Program-made: the position numbers and the translations under genes
Part shown: positions 9,619 to 19,371 of the stretch, one piece after another
Position numbering within the stretch: the first letter of the stretch is position 1
How the letters are laid out: each line of letters opens with the position of its first letter
Origin: Flavihumibacter soli
Lineage (GTDB): Bacteria > Bacteroidota > Bacteroidia > Sphingobacteriales > Sphingobacteriaceae
DNA: 64,000 bases
Assembly (NCBI RefSeq): GCF_010692725.1
Contig: NZ_JAAFZB010000096.1
Location: 558,001 to 622,000, forward strand
Reading direction: 5' to 3'
The notes under the pieces: model-generated
Databases searched by the model: none
Told to the model about the DNA's origin: nothing
The model's input: the letters and a program-made list of their open reading frames with translations, nothing else

Positions 9619-10110
9619 CTATCTTCCAAAATCATCCTGAACACGAACAATATCGTCTTCGTCAGAAGGATTTTCCTTATCTGTATGCTGCCAAATCTCA
9701 GCAAGTACACCCCATTCGCTGGTGCCTATAAGACGATGCCTTTGGCCCTGCTGCAATGTTATCAATTCACCGGGCTTTAACACCTGGAGTTCGCCCTCTT
9801 CATCTGTGAGGCTGGTAACAACACCAACATTCCCGCTAATAACCTTCCAGATTTCGGCACGCCTGTGGTGATATTGCCATGACAGACGCTTGTTTGGCGC
9901 AACTACCAAAATTTTCGGACTAAGCTTCCCTGAAATACGCAGATCTTCAACGGGAATTCCCGCAAAGTATTCAGCAGCAAATTTCTGAGCCTGATCTTCA
10001 TTAATTACAAAAAAGCCACCCCAGGGCCGCGTGTCATCCTGACTTATGATTTCGAAACCATTCGCAACTAAGTCTTTTTCAATACTCTTAAAAATTGAAC
10101 TCTTATCCAT
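9619..10110 (-). CDS. Cupin protein, mannose-6-phosphate isomerase type II-like
   Basis: 163 residues, a single cupin. Motif 1 is QYHHRRAEIWKVISG (His81, His82, Glu86) and motif 2 is PGELITLQQGQRHRLIG (His125), giving a 2-His-Glu-His metal site. RPWGGFFVI near residue 28 matches the start of the C-terminal isomerase domain of ManC-type enzymes. Such free-standing domains in Bacteroidota are often named phosphoheptose or mannose-6-phosphate isomerase; the substrate here is not proven. It stands alone: convergent small genes lie on one side and a terminator for the upstream oxidoreductase on the other. Confidence 0.8.
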   Translation of the reverse strand: MDKSSIFKSIEKDLVANGFEIISQDDTRPWGGFFVINEDQAQKFAAEYFAGIPVEDLRISGKLSPKILVVAPNKRLSWQYHHRRAEIWKVISGNVGVVTSLTDEEGELQVLKPGELITLQQGQRHRLIGTSEWGVLAEIWQHTDKENPSDEDDIVRVQDDFGR

Positions 10111-10201
10111 TTAACATTTTTTAAAGTTATCCTAGTGAGGCCTCTAAGATACAAATCAGACTCCAATGAATGTTGGGCATCTATTTCCAACATTCATATT
10201 T

Positions 10202-10227
10202 AAAAAAAAGTGCTGAGCCTGCACTTT
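10202..10227 (-). terminator. Terminator of the FAD-Rieske oxidoreductase gene
   Basis: Stem AAAGTGC (10207-10213) / GCACTTT (10221-10227), 7-nt loop, followed on the minus strand by a run of eight T. Confidence 0.75.
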
Positions 10228-10298
10228 CCCATACCGCTTTAATTACTACCTGACTGATATAAAGCTTCCGTATCCAATTCGCAATTAAATACACATTT

Positions 10299-11900
10299 TT
10301 AATCCGGCGTTATGGAAGACAGGTCAGTTTTCGCCGGACCATTTATTACTTTACCCTCGCAGGTAAAGCGGGAACCATGACACGGACAGTCAAATGATTT
10401 TTCTGCGGGATTCCATTGAAGGATACATCCCAGGTGAGGGCACACTGCCGAAAATTTGTGAACTACACCACTCTCGTCTTTGTATGCGGCGTACTTTTTT
10501 AAGCCTGAGCTGAGGATCGCGCCTTCGCCTGCCAACAATTGCTCCGCAGATTCAACGTCTCCTTTTGCTATATAATCTCCGTATTGGGATACCATATTCG
10601 CCGCCTCCCTGATATAATCCCCTGTCACCTTCAGGGTAATCCGTCCGGGGTCATATAACTCTTCCCAGGGGTTCTCGCGGCCCAATATGAGGTCATTGAT
10701 AAGCATTCCAGCTATTGTTCCATGCGTAATGCCATTGCCCGAATCTCCTGTAACAATATAAATTTCTTTATCCCCCGGGTTACGGCCAATGTAGCCCATA
10801 CCATCAAGGGGCTCCATTACCTGTCCTGACCAGCGATATACTACCCGCCCGCAATTGTCGAATCGCTTTCGCAGCCACTCTTCCAGTACGTCAAACCGCT
10901 CATTCGTTGTAAATTCTGCCTTATCTTCCTGCCCGGTCTTATGATCTTCCCCTCCACAAATAAGAAGGTCAGACTGCTCATCATATGGTTGCAGCCTTAC
11001 ATAGTGGTATGGCATCGGTAACCACTTAGAATTCTGATCGCCGGTATCCCACCACAAAGCCCCTTCAACGCTGCCCTTAAGCAGAAGCATGCCTATAACG
11101 TAAGTTCTATAGGGGTACTGTTTTGTATGCATCGTAAACAGATCATTGATTGGACTATTTGTAGCCACAACGATATGATCAGTTGTTATTTCGAACTCGC
11201 TGGATGTTTTAACCAGGCCCCTTTGAATATCAGAAACCCTGGTTTCAGTATATATATTAACCCCAAGTTTACTGAGCGCACTTGTTAATCCGGAAAGATA
11301 TTTCATTGGATGAAATTGTCCCTGATGCGGAAACTTCAGGCAAGGCCCATTTTCGGAGCTGATTCCCGGAACCGCTTCAAGCCATTCGGTTGGAATACCA
11401 GCTCTATGGGTGGCTTTGAACTCTTCTTCAAGATTCTCTCGTTTATCCGAAGGATGAAGAAACAGATACCCGTTAAGTCTTTTAAAATCACACTCAATAC
11501 CTTCTGCAAGGGCGGTTGATTCAATAAAAGCGATTGCAGCTGTATGACTATCGGCGGCTATCCTGGATCCTTCGCTGCCATGAAGTTGCTCTATATCTCT
11601 ATAGCGGTCGTCCAGCGCATTAGTCGCGTGCGCAGTGGTTCGCCCTGTTTCACCGCTCCCAACGAATCCATCCTCAACCACTACCACGTTCTTTCCGGAT
11701 TTAGCCAGGCAATAAGCAGTCGTAAGTCCCGAAATTCCGGCACCTACGATTACAACATCAGTACGTACATTACCTGCAAGCGGTTTGAATTTGATCGGTT
11801 TGACGGAATCGACCCAATAAGACAGCGTATTTCCCGAGGTAATCCGGCCATCGGGATTCTTCGTATTCTCTTCCGAAAGTAATTGATCGTTCGTTTCCAT
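10299..11900 (-). CDS. FAD-dependent oxidoreductase with C-terminal Rieske 2Fe-2S domain
   Basis: 533 residues. A DAO-type FAD fold starts with VVIVGAGISGLTTAYCLAKS (about 49-68), the dinucleotide-binding GxGxxG followed by a VVVVEDG strand end. Near the end of the FAD part IVTGDSGNGITHG is the second FAD contact. The Rieske domain supplies Cys487, His489, Cys505 and His508 as cluster ligands, and Cys492/Cys507 match the disulfide of cytochrome bc-type Rieske proteins. No signal peptide, so cytosolic. The substrate is unknown; related proteins are annotated only as FAD-dependent oxidoreductases. Monocistronic by its own terminator and a 67-bp gap downstream of an RluA-type gene. Confidence 0.88.
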   Translation of the reverse strand: METNDQLLSEENTKNPDGRITSGNTLSYWVDSVKPIKFKPLAGNVRTDVVIVGAGISGLTTAYCLAKSGKNVVVVEDGFVGSGETGRTTAHATNALDDRYRDIEQLHGSEGSRIAADSHTAAIAFIESTALAEGIECDFKRLNGYLFLHPSDKRENLEEEFKATHRAGIPTEWLEAVPGISSENGPCLKFPHQGQFHPMKYLSGLTSALSKLGVNIYTETRVSDIQRGLVKTSSEFEITTDHIVVATNSPINDLFTMHTKQYPYRTYVIGMLLLKGSVEGALWWDTGDQNSKWLPMPYHYVRLQPYDEQSDLLICGGEDHKTGQEDKAEFTTNERFDVLEEWLRKRFDNCGRVVYRWSGQVMEPLDGMGYIGRNPGDKEIYIVTGDSGNGITHGTIAGMLINDLILGRENPWEELYDPGRITLKVTGDYIREAANMVSQYGDYIAKGDVESAEQLLAGEGAILSSGLKKYAAYKDESGVVHKFSAVCPHLGCILQWNPAEKSFDCPCHGSRFTCEGKVINGPAKTDLSSITPD

Positions 11901-11967
11901 TAGTAGGGTTTATTCTACCTAATAACCGGAAACAAATTTTAAGGTTTTAACGAAACCGCTGATCTTC

Positions 11968-12699
11968 TTAACCAAATGTCTCGAAGCGCTCCCAAAAACC
12001 GTCCTTTGGCAGCGGAGCGAAAATATCAACGGGCTCCAGCTTTACAGGGTGTAAAAAACGGAGCCTGCGTGCATGAAGGCAGATACTTTTTTTGAGACTC
12101 CCGCGCGGATACCCATACTTATTGTCACCAACAATCGGGCAATTAAGTGTAGAGAGCTGCACCCTTATCTGGTGAGGTCGGCCGGTGATCGGATCAACCT
12201 CGATCAGGTAGTAGCCATTCAGCTCGCCGATAAGCTTATAATTCAATTCAGCGCGCTGACTCCCTGCCACTTCCTTATCATATGCTTTAGTAATATTCTT
12301 CTGAGGATTTTTCACCAGCCAATGAACCAGGTTTCCTTCCTCGACCGCTGGGCGGTTTCGAACCACTGCCCAATAAGTTTTCTTCATTTCCCGGTCCTTA
12401 AATTTCTTGTTAACCCGGTCTAAGGCTTTACTTGTCTTCGCAAACAAAATCACACCACTTACAGGCCGGTCTAAACGATGTACCACGCCAAGAAATGCAC
12501 CGTTTGGCTTGCTGTATTTTTTAGCGATATACTTCTTAACCTTTTCGTCTAAAGACTCATCTCCCGTATCATCAACCTGCACAATATCGCCGGCCCGCTT
12601 GTTGACCGCAATCAGGTGATTATCTTCAAAAAGGATGTCGTTATCCGTGATATCAAGACTTACTGCAGATATCTTTTTTTTTTCTTCAGACTTGTTCAT
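11968..12699 (-). CDS. RluA-family RNA pseudouridine synthase
   Basis: Isomerises specific uridines in rRNA or tRNA. The catalytic motif HRLDRPVSG (Asp77) is clear, followed by family motifs KTYWAVV and DPITGRPHQIRVQL. There is no S4 RNA-binding domain in front, so it is the short RluA/TruC-like form (243 residues). The target uridine cannot be told from sequence. panB lies upstream on the same strand with only 34 bp between, so the two are probably one operon. Confidence 0.88.
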   Translation of the reverse strand: MNKSEEKKKISAVSLDITDNDILFEDNHLIAVNKRAGDIVQVDDTGDESLDEKVKKYIAKKYSKPNGAFLGVVHRLDRPVSGVILFAKTSKALDRVNKKFKDREMKKTYWAVVRNRPAVEEGNLVHWLVKNPQKNITKAYDKEVAGSQRAELNYKLIGELNGYYLIEVDPITGRPHQIRVQLSTLNCPIVGDNKYGYPRGSLKKSICLHARRLRFLHPVKLEPVDIFAPLPKDGFWERFETFG

Positions 12700-12733
12700 T
12701 TATATAAATCCTGGCCCACGCTAAATAGCCTGA

Positions 12734-13549
12734 TTAGTATTGTTCTTTTTCACTTGGGAAACTGCCTTCCTTCACGTCCCTTACATATTCCTGCACGGCT
12801 CCGCCTATTTGCTCGTAAAGATTCAGATACTGTCTCAAAAAGCGTGGATGAAAGCCTTTGGTAAGTCCTATCATATCATTAATTACCAAAACCTGTCCGT
12901 CACAATACTGACCTGCTCCTATTCCTATTGTAGGAATTTTCAGTGACTTTGTAACCTCGGCGGCGAGTATTGCCGGTATTTTTTCCAGTACCACCGAAAA
13001 GCAACCTGCCTCCTGCAATACCTGGGAATCCTCCTTCAACTTTCTGGCTTCCGCCTCCTCCTTTGCTCTGACAGTGTAGGTTCCGAACTTATAAATTGAT
13101 TGTGGCGTTAATCCCAGATGGCCCATTACCGGTATTCCGGCTGTAATTATCCGTTCAATTGATTCCCGCACTTCTGCTCCGCCCTCTAATTTAACAGCAT
13201 GGGCTCCCGATTCCTTCATTATACGGATGGCTGAATTTAAAGCCTCCTTGGAATTTCCCTGGTAGGACCCGAATGGCAGATCAACCACTACCAAGGCACG
13301 CTTAACACCTCTGACAACCGAAGCTGCATGGTAAATCATCTGATCTAATGTTATAGGTAGCGTAGTCTCATGACCAGCCATCACATTTGACGCTGAATCG
13401 CCAACCAGTATAACATCTATACCACCATCGTCCACAATTGTCGCCATCGAATAATCATAAGAAGTAAGCATGGCGATCTTCTCGCCCTTATGCTTCATCT
13501 CCTGAATGGTGTTTGTTGTAATTCGCTTAACTTCTTTATGGACAGACAT
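12734..13549 (-). CDS. panB: 3-methyl-2-oxobutanoate hydroxymethyltransferase
   Basis: First committed step of pantothenate synthesis: transfers a hydroxymethyl group from 5,10-methylene-tetrahydrofolate to ketoisovalerate. The metal ligands fall in [17 protein letters not shown] (Asp51), [11 protein letters not shown] (Asp90) and VKLEGG (Glu122); the catalytic Glu is Glu189 in VLEKIPA. All are offset by 6-8 residues from the E. coli enzyme. 271 residues, a normal length. It heads a likely two-gene unit with the RluA-type gene. No other pantothenate gene is in the window. Confidence 0.95.
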   Translation of the reverse strand: MSVHKEVKRITTNTIQEMKHKGEKIAMLTSYDYSMATIVDDGGIDVILVGDSASNVMAGHETTLPITLDQMIYHAASVVRGVKRALVVVDLPFGSYQGNSKEALNSAIRIMKESGAHAVKLEGGAEVRESIERIITAGIPVMGHLGLTPQSIYKFGTYTVRAKEEAEARKLKEDSQVLQEAGCFSVVLEKIPAILAAEVTKSLKIPTIGIGAGQYCDGQVLVINDMIGLTKGFHPRFLRQYLNLYEQIGGAVQEYVRDVKEGSFPSEKEQY

Positions 13550-13662
13550 CGTTTATAGCTTTATAAAAATCAAAGTAAAGGTATAATTAAGTATTATTTG
13601 ATTGAACAATAAAATATGATAAGCAATTGAATATTCGCTGCTGAAACTTGCTCTTAAAACCA

Positions 13663-13782
13663 TACCTTTGTCTCCCGTGAATAATGAAGTAATATACTTC
13701 AATGTGTTGTCTCAAACACAGCCGGAATCATTCGGAACAACCCCCCTTTTTTCTTTTTATTTCATCAAATCATCCTTTTTAA
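13663..13782 (+). promoter_or_regulatory. Putative carA -7 element and structured leader
   Basis: TACCTTTG at 13663-13670 fits the -7 consensus; no -33 element stands at the usual distance. About 105 nt of leader follow, with small stems TGAAGT/ACTTCA (13685-13690, 13696-13701) and TGTGTT/AACACA (13703-13708, 13715-13720), then a C6T6 tract before the ATG. No known riboswitch is recognised. Confidence 0.4.
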
Positions 13783-14883
13783 ATGATTAATTACACCAAA
13801 TTACCAGCAGTATTGCTTTTAGAAGACGGCACTGTGTATCACGGAAAAGCTGCCGGCAAGATCGGAACCACCACGGGCGAAATATGCTTCAATACAGGCA
13901 TGACCGGTTACCAGGAGATCTTTACTGACCCTTCGTACTTTGGACAGATCATGGTTGCTACCAATTCTCACATTGGTAATTACGGAATTCATCATGATGA
14001 AATTGAGTCAGGAGCCATAAAGATTGCGGGACTGGTATGTAAAAACTTTAACATCGCGTTCAGCCGTAAAATGTCGGACGTCTCAATCCAGGATTATTTC
14101 CAGGACCAAAATATCGTCGGAATATCGGATGTTGACACTCGTTCGCTTGTTCGTCATATACGTGACAAGGGAGCTATGAATGCTATAATTTCTTCTGAAA
14201 TTTTAGACCTGGAAGTATTGAAAGAAAAACTGGCGACTGTGCCTTCTATGGCTGGACTGGAACTCTCATCTCAGGTCTCAACGAAGGAGCCGTATTTTTC
14301 AGGTGATGAGAACGGCGAACACCGCGTAGCAGTTCTTGATCTCGGCGTAAAGAAAAATATCCTTCGAAACTTTGATTCACGTGGGGTATATGCCAAAGTA
14401 TTCCCTGCCAAAACAACTTTCGAGGAAATGCAAAAATGGAATCCTGATGGTTACTTTATTTCGAACGGGCCAGGCGACCCTTCCGCAATGCCTTATGCCG
14501 TTGAAACCGTAAAGGATATCCTGGCTGCAGACAAGCCCCTTTTCGGAATATGCCTTGGCCATCAGCTTCTGGCGCAGGCAAACGGAATTGGCACAATGAA
14601 AATGTTTAACGGCCACCGCGGGTTAAATCACCCCGTCAAAAATATAATTACGGATCATTGTGAGGTGACCTCACAAAATCACGGCTTCGGTGTTATACCT
14701 GACGAGGTTCGTAAATCAGACAAAGTCGAGATAACACATTTAAATCTGAATGATCAGTCGATAGAAGGAATTCGTGTTAAAGGCAAAAAAGCGTTTTCCG
14801 TTCAATACCATCCGGAATCATCGCCAGGTCCTCATGATTCAAGATATCTATTTGATGATTTTGTCGCGATGATGAAAAAATAA
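13783..14883 (+). CDS. carA: Carbamoyl-phosphate synthase small (glutaminase) subunit
   Basis: Hydrolyses glutamine and passes ammonia to CarB for carbamoyl phosphate (arginine and pyrimidine synthesis). An N-terminal CPSase small-chain domain (LLEDGTVYHGKAAG, FNTGMTGYQEI) is followed by a class I glutamine amidotransferase with the triad Cys257 (FGICLGHQLL), His343 and Glu345 (QYHPESSPGPHD). 366 residues. carB is not next to it in this window: a terminator and eno follow. The upstream leader may regulate it. Confidence 0.95.
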   Translation: MINYTKLPAVLLLEDGTVYHGKAAGKIGTTTGEICFNTGMTGYQEIFTDPSYFGQIMVATNSHIGNYGIHHDEIESGAIKIAGLVCKNFNIAFSRKMSDVSIQDYFQDQNIVGISDVDTRSLVRHIRDKGAMNAIISSEILDLEVLKEKLATVPSMAGLELSSQVSTKEPYFSGDENGEHRVAVLDLGVKKNILRNFDSRGVYAKVFPAKTTFEEMQKWNPDGYFISNGPGDPSAMPYAVETVKDILAADKPLFGICLGHQLLAQANGIGTMKMFNGHRGLNHPVKNIITDHCEVTSQNHGFGVIPDEVRKSDKVEITHLNLNDQSIEGIRVKGKKAFSVQYHPESSPGPHDSRYLFDDFVAMMKK

Positions 14884-14916
14884 CCGCCCTATAAGCGTGA
14901 TAATAACCGCGAAATG

Positions 14917-14947
14917 TTTTGCATTGGTATTAAAAAAAGTAATTTTG
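14917..14947 (+). promoter_or_regulatory. Promoter of eno
   Basis: TTTTG (14917-14921), 18 bp, TAATTTTG (14940-14947), a close match to the Bacteroidota consensus. The predicted start near 14954 places the carA terminator hairpin (14955-14987) at the very 5' end of the eno mRNA. Confidence 0.65.
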
Positions 14948-14954
14948 AATAAAG

Positions 14955-14992
14955 AAAGTCTTAGTGTTGTTTAAACACTAAGACTTTTTATT
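14955..14992 (+). terminator. carA terminator / 5' hairpin of eno mRNA
   Basis: 14-bp perfect stem (14955-14968 with 14974-14987), 5-nt loop GTTTA, then TTTTATTTTT. By position it should end carA transcripts, but the eno promoter lies just upstream of it. Confidence 0.75.
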
Positions 14993-15019
14993 TTTAACCT
15001 TCCATTCTTAAATAAATAG

Positions 15020-16318
<1,299 letters not shown>

Positions 16319-16330
16319 ATTTTTCGAGCA

Positions 16331-16368
16331 AAAAAAAGGAGTACTCCATACGGGGTACTCCTTTTTTT
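16331..16368 (+). terminator. Terminator of eno
   Basis: A7-GGAGTAC (16331-16344) pairs with GTACTCC-T7 (16355-16368) across a 10-nt loop; a classic intrinsic terminator. Confidence 0.85.
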
Positions 16369-16430
16369 ATGGATTAATTTTTAAACTTAAAATTCTATAA
16401 ATTAGAGTGTTAATCAAAAAAAGAGATCCA

Positions 16431-18977
16431 ATGAGAAAGTTATTTTTCACTCTACTCACTTCATTTCTGATTTTAACTACTGTTGTTGGACAAAATATTC
16501 TTAGGGGGAAGATAACTGACGAGGAAGGAAATCCCATTTCCGGAGTCAGCGTGCTTGAGAAAGGTAGTGTGAGTGGTACCAGCAGTAATTCCGAAGGCTT
16601 TTATCAGCTGAAGTATTCCGGCGCTAATTCGATAGCTATTTTCAGATATCTGGGCTTTGCGACCCAGGAAATTATGATCAACGGCCGAACTGAATTGAAT
16701 GTGAACATGAAATCTGAAGGCATCACTCTCGAAGGATTAACCATTGTAGGCAGCAGAAGCCCAAACCGGTCGGCAACCTCAACACCTGTCCCTATTGATG
16801 TGATCAATATTGCAAAAGTTACCAACTCTGTAGGACAAATAGATATGAACCAGCTAATGCAGTTTGTTGTCCCATCATTCAATTCAAACCGCCAAACGGG
16901 TTCTGATGGTGCAGACCATGTGGATCCAGCTTCCCTCAGAGGCCTGGGACCAGATCAAACATTGGTTTTAATAAACGGCAAACGGAGACATCAATCTTCT
17001 CTCATTAACTTATTCGGCACACGCGGACGGGGAAATACGGGTACCGATCTGAATACTATTCCAGCCGCATCAATCGAAAGAATTGAGATATTAAGGGATG
17101 GTGCCTCCGCTCAATACGGTTCAGATGCTATTGCAGGGGTCATTAATGTTGTGCTGAAAAATTCTGTTGATGAATTTGCGGGCAATATAAATCTCGGCGT
17201 CAATTCAGAGGGAGATGGTGAGAATTTAGGTTTTAATGGCAATTACGGGGCGAAGATCGGCAAAAAAGGCTTTGTAAATGTTACCGGTGATTACCTGTAC
17301 AGGGATAGAACAAACCGCGCAGAAAATCCTGCAGATTTTGCCGACCCTGCTTCAGATGTACCGAGAAGATTTTATGGTGATGCCCTGGTGGAAAGTTTTA
17401 CCGGTATGTTCAATTCACAGATCGATATAAGTGATAAAGCTCAGTTTTACGCATTCGGCGGGATAAGTACAAGGTTTGGCAATGCTTATGCATTTACCCG
17501 CTATCCAGAAAGCGAGAGGAACGTTCCTGAGATCTATCCTAACGGCTTCGATCCTCAAATCATTTCGAATATTAGGGACCGGTCTATATCAGCAGGGATA
17601 AAAGGCGATATCCATGGCTGGAACGTTGATTTTAATAACACTTTCGGCATTAACAGATTTGACTACTTTGTTGACAAAACATTAAATACGTCATTGGGCA
17701 TTGAATCTCCCACCCGATTTGCGGCAGGCGGATTTCAACTCAGCCAGAACACGCTGACCTTAAACTTTACCCGGTATTTCGAAAACACTCTGGCTGTCGG
17801 TACAAACTTCGCTTTCGGTAGTGAATTTCGCTCAGAAAACTATCAGATCTTTGCAGGAGAGGAAGCTTCCTGGCGGGGTTATACTGATCAGGCTGCCGGA
17901 TCACAGGGCTTTCCGGGATTTCAGCCGGGAAACGAGGTAAATGAGAACCGGACGAATCTGGGAGTATATGCCGATGTCGAATTTAACTTCAGTAGACAGT
18001 TCCTGATTGCCACAGCAGCACGATTTGAACGCTATAACGATTTCGGAAATTCTTTAACCGGAAAACTTGCGGCTCGATATACCTTTTCACCTGCTTTCAC
18101 CTTTCGGGGATCCGTAAGCACGGGCTTTCGCGCACCCTCCCTGGCTCAGATATATTTTAACACTTCCTATACCAACGTTATTGGAGGCGTCCCCGAAGAA
18201 GTCCTGCTGGCCAAAAATAACAGCAATATCACCCGTACTCTGGAAGTCGAACCGCTTAAACAAGAGAAAACGATTAATGCCAGCCTGGGATTTACATCAC
18301 GACCCTCTAATTCCTTAACGCTCACTATCGACGGATACTATATTAAAATCGAAGACCGTATCGTTTTAACCGGTGACTTCAGCCGGGAAAATGCACCGGA
18401 ATTAACACCGGACCTGGATGCGTTCAATGTTTCAAAAGTGAAATTTTTTACCAATGCACTGGATACCGAGACCTATGGCCTGGATGCTGTTCTAACCTGG
18501 TCACAAAATTATAGCGGACATGATCTATCAGTTTCGTATGCGGCTAACTTTAATGAGCTTAAACCGGGAGCTATTAAAACATCCGAACGTTTGCAGGGCA
18601 GAGAAGATATCTATTTTGACGGCCGGGAAAGAGCATTTCTGATCGCCTCTGCACCTAAAAGCAAAATGAATCTAATATTCGACTACCGCTACAATAGATT
18701 CAATGCAAATCTTCGTTTCGTCCGGTTTGATAAACTCCAGTTGTTAGATTACAAATATGAAGAGTTTGATGAGTATGATGCGAAAATCACTACCGATCTT
18801 ACATTGGGATTCCTTCTAAACAAGAACTTTTCGTTTTCAATAGGAGGAAGCAATTTGTTCAATGTGCTTCCGAATACATCAGATGCTGTTAACAGTGAGT
18901 CTGGAGGAATCTATGAGCCTGTTCAGATGGGCTTCAACGGAATCTATCTCTTCAGCAGGCTTTCGATAAAGTTTTAA
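16431..18977 (+). CDS. TonB-dependent outer-membrane receptor
   Basis: 848 residues from the ATG at 16431; a GTG at 16407 would put charged residues ahead of the signal peptide. Signal peptide RKLFFTLLTSFLILTTVVG, then a carboxypeptidase-regulatory-like beta-sandwich (ITDEEGNPISGVSVLEKG), then the plug (TLVLINGKRRHQSSLINLFG, RIEILRDGASAQYGSDAIAG), then a 22-strand-type barrel ending SRLSIKF. No STN signalling domain, so it should not itself signal to a sigma factor. It is of the single-receptor class rather than SusC. The substrate (siderophore, vitamin or other) cannot be read from sequence. It stands between eno and ftsB/divIC, with no cognate periplasmic or inner-membrane transport gene nearby. 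Confidence 0.9.
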   Translation: MRKLFFTLLTSFLILTTVVGQNILRGKITDEEGNPISGVSVLEKGSVSGTSSNSEGFYQLKYSGANSIAIFRYLGFATQEIMINGRTELNVNMKSEGITLEGLTIVGSRSPNRSATSTPVPIDVINIAKVTNSVGQIDMNQLMQFVVPSFNSNRQTGSDGADHVDPASLRGLGPDQTLVLINGKRRHQSSLINLFGTRGRGNTGTDLNTIPAASIERIEILRDGASAQYGSDAIAGVINVVLKNSVDEFAGNINLGVNSEGDGENLGFNGNYGAKIGKKGFVNVTGDYLYRDRTNRAENPADFADPASDVPRRFYGDALVESFTGMFNSQIDISDKAQFYAFGGISTRFGNAYAFTRYPESERNVPEIYPNGFDPQIISNIRDRSISAGIKGDIHGWNVDFNNTFGINRFDYFVDKTLNTSLGIESPTRFAAGGFQLSQNTLTLNFTRYFENTLAVGTNFAFGSEFRSENYQIFAGEEASWRGYTDQAAGSQGFPGFQPGNEVNENRTNLGVYADVEFNFSRQFLIATAARFERYNDFGNSLTGKLAARYTFSPAFTFRGSVSTGFRAPSLAQIYFNTSYTNVIGGVPEEVLLAKNNSNITRTLEVEPLKQEKTINASLGFTSRPSNSLTLTIDGYYIKIEDRIVLTGDFSRENAPELTPDLDAFNVSKVKFFTNALDTETYGLDAVLTWSQNYSGHDLSVSYAANFNELKPGAIKTSERLQGREDIYFDGRERAFLIASAPKSKMNLIFDYRYNRFNANLRFVRFDKLQLLDYKYEEFDEYDAKITTDLTLGFLLNKNFSFSIGGSNLFNVLPNTSDAVNSESGGIYEPVQMGFNGIYLFSRLSIKF

Positions 18978-19033
18978 AAAAAGATAAATATGAGCAAGCA
19001 TATATCTGCGGATGTTTTAGTTAATTTGCAGTG

Positions 19034-19351
19034 ATGAACCGGTTAATCAGTCTTTTAAGAAATAAATACTTTCTCTCGGCAACCGCCTTTGTAGCCTGGA
19101 TGCTGTTTTTTGACCGGAATGACCTGATGTCTCAATACGATTATCGCACCGAGGTAAACAAGCTTCAGGCTGAAAAGGAATTCTATATCAAGGAAACGGA
19201 AAAAGCAGAAAGGGACCTCGATGAGTTGAGTACCAACAAGGACAAGCTTGAAAAGTTTGCTCGCGAGAAATATCTTATGAAAAAAGAGAATGAGGATGTT
19301 TTCGTCATTATAAAAGAAGAGCCAAAAGAAGAGGAAAAGTCCTTTTTCTAA
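19034..19351 (+). CDS. Septum formation initiator, FtsB/DivIC family
   Basis: 105 residues. A short cytoplasmic N-terminus, a membrane span at about 11-25 (YFLSATAFVAWMLFF), then a coiled coil (VNKLQAEKEFYIKETEKAER) and the family tail KFAREKYLMKKENEDVFVI. Members join the FtsL-FtsB-FtsQ complex that activates septal wall synthesis. The ATG at 19034 is preferred to the GTG at 19031. It is a familiar neighbour of eno, here separated from it by the TonB receptor gene, with 56 bp between that gene's stop and this ATG. Confidence 0.88.
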   Translation: MNRLISLLRNKYFLSATAFVAWMLFFDRNDLMSQYDYRTEVNKLQAEKEFYIKETEKAERDLDELSTNKDKLEKFAREKYLMKKENEDVFVIIKEEPKEEEKSFF

Positions 19352-19371
19352 TTGGTAATTCGATTCTTTAT

